From CAZHJE01 sp964532965 (GTDB lineage: Bacteria > Patescibacteriota > WWE3 > UBA101185 > UBA10185), in the NCBI GenBank assembly GCA_964532965.1, contig CAZHJE010000018.1, forward strand, positions 1-14,115: a DNA stretch of 14,115 nucleotides, in the 5' to 3' direction. The first letter of the stretch is position 1. Every line of letters starts with the position of its first letter. The notes beneath the pieces were generated by a model that had not been told where the DNA came from, did not search any database, and saw nothing but the letters and a program-made list of their open reading frames with translations. A program made the position numbers and the translations under genes. Of this stretch, positions 1-7,356 are shown piece by piece.

Positions 1-554
1 ACTATTTCTTTCACATCCGATATTTTAGAATAACTGGCTAATACTCGAGCTGCGTCAATAGAGGAGGGCGTCTGAACAGTCAAATTTACATTTTTATCTA
101 CTACGTTTTCTGAAGTCATAGATATCAAAAAGACATTTTTGGGTAACGCAGAGACTATATCTTGTATTTTTGGTTGAAGTGGTAATTTTGAACTAGAAGC
201 GACTTCATACTGAGAAAGTTGGGCTTTTAATATTAGCGCGTCTTGCGCAGCTTTAGAATTTTCTTGTAAAAAAGATATGTTTGGCTCTAAAGACTTGATT
301 AGACTTTGAATATGTTTGTTCTGATAGTAATTAATAACAATTATCACAATTAACACTAGTTGAATAAGTATTGATAATATAACGAACGTGGTGGATAGTT
401 TGTTTAAACTAACATCTAAGCCAAGATACTGTTTATAGTCTGCACGAGTAAATATTAAATTAGGACTTAGATTTTTTAGTTGTGGATCTAGCAGTCTTTC
501 TTTCTGCGGATGATTTTTCTTTTTTTGTAGTAGATTTAATAGGTTTATCTGCAT
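1..554 (-). CDS. PilN-like type IV pilus inner-membrane assembly protein (3' end outside window)
   Basis: I read this frame directly from the minus strand: it is open from an ATG at 554 to the window edge, giving 184 residues. The N-terminus MQINLLNLL resembles the short INLLP-type start of PilN proteins. A charged cytoplasmic stretch follows, then one membrane helix at about residues 54-77 (rich in I, L and V). The remainder is periplasmic-looking, with a helical or coiled-coil stretch (about 78-120) and then alternating strand-like segments. This is the bitopic plan of PilN, which links the cytoplasmic PilM ring to the periplasmic part of the type IV pilus machine. The first 95 bases overlap rpsT in another frame. 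No clear Shine-Dalgarno precedes the ATG, and translation coupled to rpsT is likely. Family assignment comes from topology and N-terminus only; another bitopic envelope protein remains possible. Confidence 0.6.
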   Translation of the reverse strand, partial: MQINLLNLLQKKKNHPQKERLLDPQLKNLSPNLIFTRADYKQYLGLDVSLNKLSTTFVILSILIQLVLIVIIVINYYQNKHIQSLIKSLEPNISFLQENSKAAQDALILKAQLSQYEVASSSKLPLQPKIQDIVSALPKNVFLISMTSENVVDKNVNLTVQTPSSIDAARVLASYSKISDVKEI

Positions 555-813
555 GGGCAAGTACCTGTTTTGAAATTCGTGACTTTACTCTAGATGCTTT
601 ATTCTTATGAATTACCTTTTCTTTTGCGGCTTTGTCTACAACTTTGTACAATATAGATTCTTCTTTTTTTATTATATCAAGTGCAGTGCCACTTTGAATA
701 TGGGCTTTAATGTTCTTAATAATATCTTTGACTCTCTTTTTCCAAAAAAGATTATGTACTTTTTTTCTATGTGCGCCGCGTAAGGCTTTTTTTGCAGATG
801 TAGTATTTGGCAT
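460..813 (-). CDS. rpsT: 30S ribosomal protein S20, with C-terminal basic extension
   Basis: S20 is a primary 16S rRNA binding protein of the small subunit. The N-terminus MPNTTSAKKALRGAHRKK, followed by a Lys/Arg-rich all-helical body (WKKRVKDIIKNIKAHIQSG, then VDKAAKEKVIHKNKASRVKS), fits the family. The protein has 117 residues, whereas S20 usually has about 85-90. The extra part, from about residue 88, is a low-complexity K/S/T/E tail and probably disordered. The segment encoding this tail is the same stretch in which the downstream PilN-like frame begins. The gene is divergent from murJ. Its ATG lies about five bases downstream of the transcription start predicted from an extended -10 box, so the mRNA may have almost no leader. 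Confidence 0.9.
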   Translation of the reverse strand: MPNTTSAKKALRGAHRKKVHNLFWKKRVKDIIKNIKAHIQSGTALDIIKKEESILYKVVDKAAKEKVIHKNKASRVKSRISKQVLAHADKPIKSTTKKEKSSAERKTARSTTKKSKS

Positions 814-834
814 AAGCGTTCAGTATGATAACAT
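807..834 (+). promoter_or_regulatory. Promoter for murJ
   Basis: TTGGCA (807-812, 5 of 6 to the -35 consensus) is followed by a 16-base spacer and the extended -10 TGATAACAT (826-834). The predicted start is near 841, giving a leader of about 27 bases. The -35 runs to the base before the rpsT initiator codon, and the -10 overlaps the divergent rpsT -10. Confidence 0.5.
825..833 (-). promoter_or_regulatory. Extended -10 promoter for rpsT
   Basis: On the minus strand the sequence is TGTTATCAT, a TGn motif plus a TATCAT hexamer, with 11 bases before the rpsT ATG. The predicted start of transcription is near 818. No good -35 is visible. The hexamer shares two bases (829-830) with the opposite-strand -10 of murJ. 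Confidence 0.4.
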
Positions 835-867
835 AGGATTCATTGTAAGAAAAGCCCCAAATAAAAT

Positions 868-2351
868 ATGGTTAATATACTAAATTTAGTAAGATTAAAA
901 GTAAATAGTTTGAGTTTTAAAGGCAGGCTGAGTTTTGTAGTTAAAGCACAAAAAAGCATTGTATCAGCAGCGTTTTTGCTTGGGATATCTTCTGCAGCAA
1001 CTGCCTTTTTAGGAATATTTAAAGGAAGACTCCTTGCGACATATTTTGGGGTAACAAACGAACTGGGGATTTTTTACGTTGCTGACAAGATACCAAGTCT
1101 TTTATCAACCGTAGTGATAGTTGGTGCGCTATCTACTGTTTTTATTCCAGTCTTCACTGAGCTTAAAGCTAATAGTGAAAAAAAAGCATGGGAAGTTGCA
1201 TCTGCAATTATAAATATAAGTGTCTTGTTTTTCATCTTAATTAGCATTTTAGTAATAATTTTTTCTAAAGATGTTATTCGCATATTATCTGTGGATAAAT
1301 TCACCTCTGCCGAAATAGCTTTAGGTGCAAATTTAATGTCAATAATGATGGCAGCACAAATACTCTTAGTTATTAGTAGTTTTTTTACAAGCATCCTTCA
1401 ATCTTTTAAATATTTTCTTATCCCAAGTTTGGCACCTGTTTTGTATAATGCAGGGCTAATCGCTGGTATTATCTTTTTTGAAAAAAAGATGGGCATTTAT
1501 GCTCCCGCGATAGGTGTTGTGATTGGTGCCGTATTGCATTTGGCTATTCAGATACCAAATTTAACAAGAGCTAACTTTTCGTATAAGTTTGTATTTAACT
1601 CAAAAGCAAAAGAAATAAAAGAACTTCTTTTTCTTATACCACCAAGGATATTAAATGTGATCCTAGGACAATTAGTTGCCACAATAAACAACTCACTTGC
1701 CATATTGATATCCACTGCATCTGTAGTCACGCTAAAATTTGCTAGCCAACTTCAGTTTTTTCCGGTTCAACTATTTGGTGCTTCTATGGCAACTGCTGCA
1801 CTTCCAATACTGTCAGGCTATTCTAATGAAGAAAAGGAACTAGCACATTTTAAAAAAATNNNNNNNNNNNNNNNNNNNNNNNNNNNNNNNNNNNNNNNNN
1901 NNNNNNNNNNNNNNNNNNNNNNNNNNNNNNNNNNNNNNNNNNNNNNNNNNNNNNNNNNNTGTGGTCAATCGCATTCTCATATTCTATAACATCGATACTT
2001 GATACCATAGCTTTGTGGGTACTTCTATCAAGAAAACTAGGGGGTTTCGAAAGGGTAAACGTCTTTGTACCATTTATAAAAATTTGCTATGCAACTATTT
2101 TGATGTGCATTTGCCTATATACGCCACTAAAACTTCTCGATGTATTTGTTTTAGATACTACTAAGACTCTTAATCTTTTGATATTAACAATTATTGCAAC
2201 AACTATAGGTGGTGTGAGCTATTTGTTTTTTACGTGGGTATTCAAAGTTGAAGAAATTCAATTACTGTATAAGTTACTTAATAAGTTAAAATTAAAAGAA
2301 GCTAAACATATTGCAACACTTGAAATAAGTGAGAATAGTACAAACATATAG
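868..2351 (+). CDS. murJ: Lipid II flippase MurJ (MviN family), interrupted by an assembly gap
   Basis: MurJ moves lipid-linked peptidoglycan precursors across the cytoplasmic membrane. The part before the gap (868-1859, about 330 residues) has a run of hydrophobic helices and family motifs: FKGRLLATYFG near the N-terminus, a DKIPSLLS segment and GALSTVFIPVF. After 100 N the gene resumes in another frame, readable from 1962 (WSIAFSYSITS, then LLSRKLG) to a TAG stop at 2351. This matches the last helices and the basic cytoplasmic tail of MurJ. The two parts give about 460 residues. Compared with usual lengths of 510-550, roughly 80-110 residues around the middle of the C-terminal half are missing, so the true gap is probably nearer 250-330 bases. 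The frame change is most likely an artefact of the arbitrary gap length, not a mutation. Confidence 0.88.
1860..1959. other. Assembly gap (100 N)
   Basis: Exactly 100 N characters, the conventional placeholder for a scaffold gap of unknown size. It lies inside murJ. No sequence information is available here. Confidence 0.99.
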
Positions 2352-2371
2352 TATTTTTATAATGTTACAAG

Positions 2372-2380
2372 TGCTAAAAT
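2372..2380 (+). promoter_or_regulatory. Extended -10 promoter placing transcription start at the lepA ATG
   Basis: TGCTAAAAT is a TGn motif plus TAAAAT (5 of 6 to consensus), and six bases separate it from the lepA ATG, so the predicted +1 is the A of the ATG. An alternative consensus TATAAT at 2358-2363 would give a leader of about 17 bases, but no Shine-Dalgarno lies in that leader. No clear -35 fits either box. Confidence 0.4.
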
Positions 2381-2386
2381 CCAAAC

Positions 2387-4198
2387 ATGTCACAACAAAA
2401 CATTAGAAATTTTTGCATTATTGCACACATAGATCACGGTAAATCTACCTTAGCAGATAGGTTATTAGAAATAACACATACTGTCGATAAAAGAAAACTT
2501 CAAAAACAAATGTTAGATAGTATGGAACTCGAAAGAGAAAAAGGTATAACGATAAAATTAAAAGCTGTACGCATGGAATACGAGTTTAATGATAATCAGT
2601 ACATCTTAAATCTAATTGATACCCCAGGCCATGTAGACTTTTCTTATGAAGTTTCAAGGTCACTTGCTGCATGTGAAGGGGCTATACTTGTTGTCGATGC
2701 CACACAAGGAATACAAGCTCAAACGGTATCAAATGTATATAAAGCTCTTGATGCAAACTTGGCAATTATACCTGTATTAAATAAAATAGATATAGATAAC
2801 GCAGATGTAGAAGCAGTGACTAAAGACTTAATATATACTTTTGGTTTCAAAAAAGAGGAAATACTAAAGATTTCAGCAAAAACAGGAGAAGGCATAGATA
2901 CGCTTATAAAAAAATTAGTAACTCATATTCCATGCCCAAATGGAAATGAAAGCGCACCTCTTAGAGGCTTGGTTTTTGACACGTACTATGACGAGTTCTT
3001 AGGTGTTATAGCTGTTACAAGAATAGTAGACGGAAAAATTACACAAGAGAACATACTTAATAAAGAGAAAATCTCATTATACGCTACTAAAGCTGTTTCC
3101 AACCCCGAAAGTATTGGTGTGTTAAAACCACAAAAAATTAAAACGCAAAGTTTAACTGCTGGAGAAGTTGGGTATATTGCTACAGGATCAAAAGATATTA
3201 GAACAATTCGTGTCGGAGACACTATTACACTCGAAAAATATTTACCCGCTATACAACCTCTCCCTGGATACAAAGAGATTAAGCCCTTTGTTTTTGTTTC
3301 TATATACCCTATCGATAATAATAAATTTCCGGAGTTAAGAGAAGCTCTCGAAAAGTTATCTTTATCTGACTCTGCGTTATCATTTGACCCCGAAAGTAAT
3401 AGCGCTTTAGGCTTTGGATTTAGGTGTGGATTTTTAGGACTACTTCATGCAGACATTGTTCAAGAAAGATTAGAACGAGAATACAATCTTGCATTAATAT
3501 CAACAACCCCAACTGTCGAATACCTAGTAACGAAAACTACAGGAGAAGATATTTCGGTAAAAACACCCTCAGAACTACCGAATACAACAAGTATTAAGGA
3601 AGTAAAAGAGCCATGGATTATACTTCATATTATGTCCCCTTCTGAATATATTGGCGGTATTATCACTCTGTGTGAAAATAGGAGAGGCATTATGAAAAAG
3701 ATGGAATATCCAACACAAGCAACAGTAATTTTTGAATACGAGTTGCCTCTTGCAGAATTAATACTAAACTTTTTTGATGAATTAAAAACAATATCATCAG
3801 GATATGCTAGCGTTGACTATGATTTGCTTGATTATAGACGCGTTGAAGTGGTTAAAATGGATATATTAGTTCATAATGAAATTGTTGACCCGCTTGCACA
3901 AATAGTCTTAAAACAAAATGCCTATGAGATTGGGAAAAAGGTTATTGCAAGGCTAAAAGATGTTATACCAAGACAGCAATTTCAAGTGTCGCTTCAGGCA
4001 GCGGTTGGAGGAAAAATCTTAACAAGAGACAATATATCTGCATATAGAAAAAATGTACTTGCAAAAATGTCTGGTGGACATCGAGAACGAAAAGATAAGC
4101 TACTAGACATACAAAAAAAAGGTAAACAAAGAATGAAAAGAATTGGAAAGGTAGATATCCCACAAGAAGCATTTAGAGAAGTCTTAAAAAGTTCTTGA
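2387..4198 (+). CDS. lepA: Elongation factor 4 (LepA), ribosome back-translocating GTPase
   Basis: LepA is a translational GTPase that acts on ribosomes after defective translocation and in stress. The G-domain motifs are complete: AHIDHGKS (13-20), GITIK (53-57), DTPGHVDF (78-85), NKID (132-135) and SAK (163-165). Domains II and III follow, then the LepA-specific EF-G-domain-V-like region (GGIITLCENRRG) and the C-terminal domain ending in GKQRMKRIGKVDIPQEAF. The length of 603 residues is normal. In the C-terminal domain the stretch usually seen as GGDxxRK appears as GGHRERK, a minor variant. There is no Shine-Dalgarno before the ATG, which fits a leaderless start. The stop codon lies within the -35 hexamer of the hrcA promoter. 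Confidence 0.97.
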   Translation: MSQQNIRNFCIIAHIDHGKSTLADRLLEITHTVDKRKLQKQMLDSMELEREKGITIKLKAVRMEYEFNDNQYILNLIDTPGHVDFSYEVSRSLAACEGAILVVDATQGIQAQTVSNVYKALDANLAIIPVLNKIDIDNADVEAVTKDLIYTFGFKKEEILKISAKTGEGIDTLIKKLVTHIPCPNGNESAPLRGLVFDTYYDEFLGVIAVTRIVDGKITQENILNKEKISLYATKAVSNPESIGVLKPQKIKTQSLTAGEVGYIATGSKDIRTIRVGDTITLEKYLPAIQPLPGYKEIKPFVFVSIYPIDNNKFPELREALEKLSLSDSALSFDPESNSALGFGFRCGFLGLLHADIVQERLEREYNLALISTTPTVEYLVTKTTGEDISVKTPSELPNTTSIKEVKEPWIILHIMSPSEYIGGIITLCENRRGIMKKMEYPTQATVIFEYELPLAELILNFFDELKTISSGYASVDYDLLDYRRVEVVKMDILVHNEIVDPLAQIVLKQNAYEIGKKVIARLKDVIPRQQFQVSLQAAVGGKILTRDNISAYRKNVLAKMSGGHRERKDKLLDIQKKGKQRMKRIGKVDIPQEAFREVLKSS

Positions 4199-4222
4199 CA
4201 CGCTTAGCACTCGTGATATATT
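4195..4222 (+). promoter_or_regulatory. Strong promoter of the hrcA-grpE-dnaK(-dnaJ) operon
   Basis: A perfect -35 TTGACA (4195-4200), a 16-base spacer and an extended -10 TGATATATT (4214-4222; hexamer TATATT, 5 of 6). The -35 overlaps the lepA stop codon. The predicted start is at about 4229-4232, on or just before the hrcA ATG at 4232, so the operon mRNA is probably leaderless at its 5' end. This is the best-scoring promoter I see in the window. Confidence 0.7.
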
Positions 4223-4230
4223 AGTGATAG
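4204..4230 (+). promoter_or_regulatory. CIRCE-like HrcA operator
   Basis: The left arm TTAGCACTC (4204-4212) matches the CIRCE consensus at all nine bases. The spacer is the canonical nine bases, and the right arm TAGTGATAG (4222-4230) matches GAGTGCTAA at six of nine. The left arm lies between -35 and -10 and the right arm runs from the last base of the -10 to +1. HrcA bound here should block RNA polymerase, which makes this an autoregulatory site. Confidence 0.75.
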
Positions 4231-4231
4231 T

Positions 4232-4954
4232 ATGCTCACCGACAGACAAATAAAATTATTAGAGGTCATTATTAACGAATATATTTTAAATGCTGAACCT
4301 GTTGGATCATCTTTACTTGTTGAAAAATATAATATCAAATACTCACCTGCCACTGTAAGGAACGAAATGGCAAAACTTATTGAAGAAGGCTATCTAGAAA
4401 TGCCACATACCTCCGCGGGAAGAGTTCCAACAAAAGAGGCATACAAATATTTCTTAGAGGAATTAATGGAAGAAGTTGAGCTTGATGTACTTCAAGAGGT
4501 AGCACTAAAACAAAGGTTATGGGCAAACAGATATGAATTTGAAAAAATGTTAAGACAAACTGTATTATCGTTATCAGACTTGACAAAGGAGCTTGCTATC
4601 GCAACAACAGATGATGGCTATGTAATACACGCCGGTGCTGTAAATATACTAGATTATAAAGAATTTTGGGATATAGAAGTTGCAAAAACTGCACTTTATT
4701 TTATAGATAGATATGAACTACTTGAAAAAATATTCGAAAAAACAACAAACTCTGCAGATATAAACTTTTTAATAGGCGATGAAATTGGATATGAAAACTT
4801 ACAAAATTGCTCAATAGTTTTTTCTGCATACAAGGTTGGTAAGAGAAATGGCTACATTTGCATATTTGGTCCAAATAGAATGAACTATCAGCAAGTTATA
4901 CCGGCAATAAAATATGCTAAAGGTTTAATAGAAGAATTAGGAGGCTCTTGGTGA
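4232..4954 (+). CDS. hrcA: Heat-inducible transcription repressor HrcA, short form
   Basis: HrcA represses chaperone operons by binding CIRCE and is itself kept folded by chaperones. The winged-helix region is well preserved: EPVGSSLL (22-29), SPATVRNEM (38-46), EEGYLEMPHTSAGRVPT (51-67). The rest has a GAF-like pattern, ending in a segment (YKVGKRNGYICIFGPNRM) that matches the usual GxxGxIGIIGPxRM C-terminus. The length is 240 residues against about 340 in typical HrcA. The deficit falls in the middle, where the inserted dimerisation domain normally lies. It is the first gene of the chaperone operon, directly behind a CIRCE-like operator. The stop overlaps the grpE start by four bases (GTGA). 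Confidence 0.93.
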   Translation: MLTDRQIKLLEVIINEYILNAEPVGSSLLVEKYNIKYSPATVRNEMAKLIEEGYLEMPHTSAGRVPTKEAYKYFLEELMEEVELDVLQEVALKQRLWANRYEFEKMLRQTVLSLSDLTKELAIATTDDGYVIHAGAVNILDYKEFWDIEVAKTALYFIDRYELLEKIFEKTTNSADINFLIGDEIGYENLQNCSIVFSAYKVGKRNGYICIFGPNRMNYQQVIPAIKYAKGLIEELGGSW

Positions 4955-5442
4955 GTATGGATAATGTCGACCCACAAAACAACAATACAGTGAGTAATGC
5001 AGATGAAGTTACACAACTACAAGAAAAAATTGTTGAACTCGAAAACAACTGGAAAAGAGCCTTAGCAGATTACAAAAACCTAGAAAAAAGAGTCTTTGAC
5101 GAAAGATTAGAACTAGTAAAGTATTCAAATGAAGTACTAATTCAACGACTTTTATTTATTCTAGATAACCTAGAGCTTGTTATTAAACACGACCATAGTC
5201 AAGGGTTAGAGCTGGTCTTAAAAGAATTTAAACAAATTCTAACAGATGAAGGACTCGAAGAAATACCGGTAGTAGACATGATGTTTGACGAAAGCACAAT
5301 GGATGCAATAGACACAATTGAAGTGTATGATGAAGAAAAAAGCAATATGGTTTTGGAAGTATTACAAAAAGGCTATTTATTAAAAAATAAAGTTATTAGA
5401 CCCGCAAAAGTAAAAGTGGGAAAAATAAAAGGAGGAAACTAA
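4951..5442 (+). CDS. grpE: Nucleotide exchange factor GrpE
   Basis: GrpE releases ADP from DnaK and resets the Hsp70 cycle. A polar N-terminus is followed by a long helical coiled-coil stretch (about 20-60, EKIVELENNWKRALADYKNLEKR) and then the beta-wing signature VLQKGYLLKNKVIRPAKVKV (137-156), which contacts DnaK. At 163 residues it is at the short end of the family. I chose GTG at 4951: it sits six bases after AGGAGG (4939-4944) and makes a four-base overlap with the hrcA stop. An in-frame TTG (4948) is too close to the Shine-Dalgarno, and an ATG (4957) is a weaker alternative. It is followed by dnaK after a one-base gap. Confidence 0.95.
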   Translation: MSMDNVDPQNNNTVSNADEVTQLQEKIVELENNWKRALADYKNLEKRVFDERLELVKYSNEVLIQRLLFILDNLELVIKHDHSQGLELVLKEFKQILTDEGLEEIPVVDMMFDESTMDAIDTIEVYDEEKSNMVLEVLQKGYLLKNKVIRPAKVKVGKIKGGN

Positions 5443-5443
5443 A

Positions 5444-7333
5444 ATGGGAAAAATAATAGGCATTGATCTTGGCACTACAAACAGTGCTATGGCGGTTATG
5501 GAAGGTGGGCAACCAAAGATTATTCCAAATCAAGAGGGAATGAATACAACACCGTCAATTGTTGCGCCTGCATCAAATTTAGTTGGTGTTGCAGCAAAAA
5601 GACAACAGGTAGTTAATCCAAAAAATACGGTCTTTAGTGCTAAAAGATTAATTGGAATGAAATTTAACGATCCAGAAATTCAGGAACTTAAAAAAGACTA
5701 CCCATATAAAATTGTTGAGGGTAAAAACGGTAGCGCTGCTATCGAAATAGAAGGAAAGATTTACACCCCACAAGAGATATCTGCAAGTATTTTAAGAAAG
5801 TTAAAAACAGATGCAGAAAAATTCTTAGGGCAACCAATAACAGAAGCCGTAATTACTGTACCTGCTTATTTCAACGACGCACAAAGATCTGCAACAAAAG
5901 AAGCGGGTCAAATAGCAGGACTTGAGGTTAAGAGAATAATAAACGAGCCTACAGCAGCATCTCTTGCATACGGCTTAGACAAAAAAACAAGCCAAAAAAT
6001 TGTGGTGTATGACCTTGGAGGCGGTACATTCGATGTGTCTGTACTCGAAGTTGGTGATGGCGTATTTGAAGTAAAAGCTACAAATGGGGATACACACCTT
6101 GGAGGTGATGATTTTGATCGCGTACTAATAAACTGGTTAATTGACGAATTTAAAAAAGAAAATGGTATAAATCTTGGGGAAGATAGACAAGCAATGCAAA
6201 GATTAAAAGATGCTGCAGAAAAGGCTAAAATAGAATTATCCTCAGCCTTAGAAACCGAAATAAATATACCGTTTATAACTGCAGACGCTTCAGGACCAAA
6301 GCACATGAATTTAAGCCTAACCAGAGCAAAACTAGAACAATTAGTAGATGATCTAATTCAAAAAACCATACCGCCAATAGAAAATGCTTTAAAAGACGCG
6401 GGATTATCAAAGACTGCTATTGATGAAATAGTAATGGTCGGTGGTATGACAAGAATGCCAAAAGTAAATGAGGTAGTTAAAAGTTATTTTGGTAAAGAAC
6501 CACATAAAGGAGTTAATCCAGATGAAGTAGTTGCTATTGGAGCTGCAATTCAAGGAGGTGTCTTAGGCGGCGATGTTAAAGATGTGCTTCTTTTAGATGT
6601 CACTCCATTAACTTTAGGTATTGAAACACTTGGCGGTGTAAGTACCCCGCTTATTAAAAGAAACACTACAATACCAACATCAGCCTCTCAAGTATTTAGT
6701 ACTGCGGCAGATAATCAGACAAGTGTAGAAATAAACGTACTTCAGGGTGAAAGAGAAATGGCAGTAGATAACAAAAGTCTTGGGCGATTCATGCTCGACG
6801 GTATTCCACCAGCTCCAAGAGGAGTTCCACAAGTAGAAGTGACATTTGATATAGACGCAAACGGAATAATTAATGTTAGTGCAAAAGATAAGACATCTGG
6901 TAAAGAACAAAAAATAACAATCCAAGGCGGTACAGGACTTAGTAAAGAAGAGATAGACAAAATGGTAAAAGATGCTGAAATACATGCAGAAGAAGATAAA
7001 AAGAAAAAAGAACAAATAGAAGCAAGAAATATGGCAGATAATATGCTTAATACAGCCGAAAAAGCATTAAAAGATGCTGGAGATAAAGTTTCTAACGAAA
7101 TAAAAACAGACGTAGAAGCAAAAATAAAGGCATTAAAAGATATTATGCAAACTGGCAGTACAGAAGAATTAAAAAATAAAACACAAGAACTCGCTACAGC
7201 AATGCAAAAAATTGGACCTAGCATGGGCAGTAGCGAAAACACTCAAACGCCACCACAAGGAGGCGATACACCTAACGACGGGGATGACAAAAAAACAGAT
7301 GGCCCAGTAGAAGAAGGAGAAATTGTTGAATAG
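5444..7333 (+). CDS. dnaK: Chaperone DnaK (Hsp70)
   Basis: DnaK is the ATP-dependent Hsp70 that binds exposed hydrophobic segments of cytoplasmic proteins. Nucleotide-binding motifs are IDLGTTNSAMAV (7-18), INEPTAASLAYG (166-177), DLGGGTFDVSVL (190-201) and VGGMTRMP (332-339). The interdomain linker VLLLDVTP is at 381-388. The substrate-binding beta domain follows, then a charged helical lid and a disordered Gly/Asp/Thr-rich tail ending EEGEIVE. The length of 629 residues is normal. A strong Shine-Dalgarno AGGAGG (5430-5435) lies eight bases before the ATG, which shows that canonical ribosome binding is used inside operons. The gene is transcribed with hrcA and grpE. Confidence 0.98.
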   Translation: MGKIIGIDLGTTNSAMAVMEGGQPKIIPNQEGMNTTPSIVAPASNLVGVAAKRQQVVNPKNTVFSAKRLIGMKFNDPEIQELKKDYPYKIVEGKNGSAAIEIEGKIYTPQEISASILRKLKTDAEKFLGQPITEAVITVPAYFNDAQRSATKEAGQIAGLEVKRIINEPTAASLAYGLDKKTSQKIVVYDLGGGTFDVSVLEVGDGVFEVKATNGDTHLGGDDFDRVLINWLIDEFKKENGINLGEDRQAMQRLKDAAEKAKIELSSALETEINIPFITADASGPKHMNLSLTRAKLEQLVDDLIQKTIPPIENALKDAGLSKTAIDEIVMVGGMTRMPKVNEVVKSYFGKEPHKGVNPDEVVAIGAAIQGGVLGGDVKDVLLLDVTPLTLGIETLGGVSTPLIKRNTTIPTSASQVFSTAADNQTSVEINVLQGEREMAVDNKSLGRFMLDGIPPAPRGVPQVEVTFDIDANGIINVSAKDKTSGKEQKITIQGGTGLSKEEIDKMVKDAEIHAEEDKKKKEQIEARNMADNMLNTAEKALKDAGDKVSNEIKTDVEAKIKALKDIMQTGSTEELKNKTQELATAMQKIGPSMGSSENTQTPPQGGDTPNDGDDKKTDGPVEEGEIVE

Positions 7334-7342
7334 TGGTATATT
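7334..7342 (+). promoter_or_regulatory. Possible internal extended -10 promoter for dnaJ
   Basis: TGGTATATT (TGn plus TATATT, 5 of 6) lies across and just after the dnaK stop codon. The predicted start is near 7349-7351, a few bases before the dnaJ ATG at 7357 and at or beside an in-frame TTG at 7351. No -35 is evident. It may let dnaJ be expressed apart from the CIRCE-controlled promoter. Confidence 0.35.
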
Positions 7343-7356
7343 GTTAAGACTTGCGC

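Noticed and set aside
2369..2377. AAGTGCTAA next to the lepA -10 box, 8 of 9 to the right arm of CIRCE
   Set aside because: The sequence at the left-arm position (2351-2359) matches only about three of nine, so there is no inverted repeat. A half-site overlapping a -10 is likely chance.
5908..7242. Several long minus-strand frames opposite dnaK
   Set aside because: They are shadows of the dnaK codon pattern (Ser/Phe/Leu-rich products) and carry no family motif.
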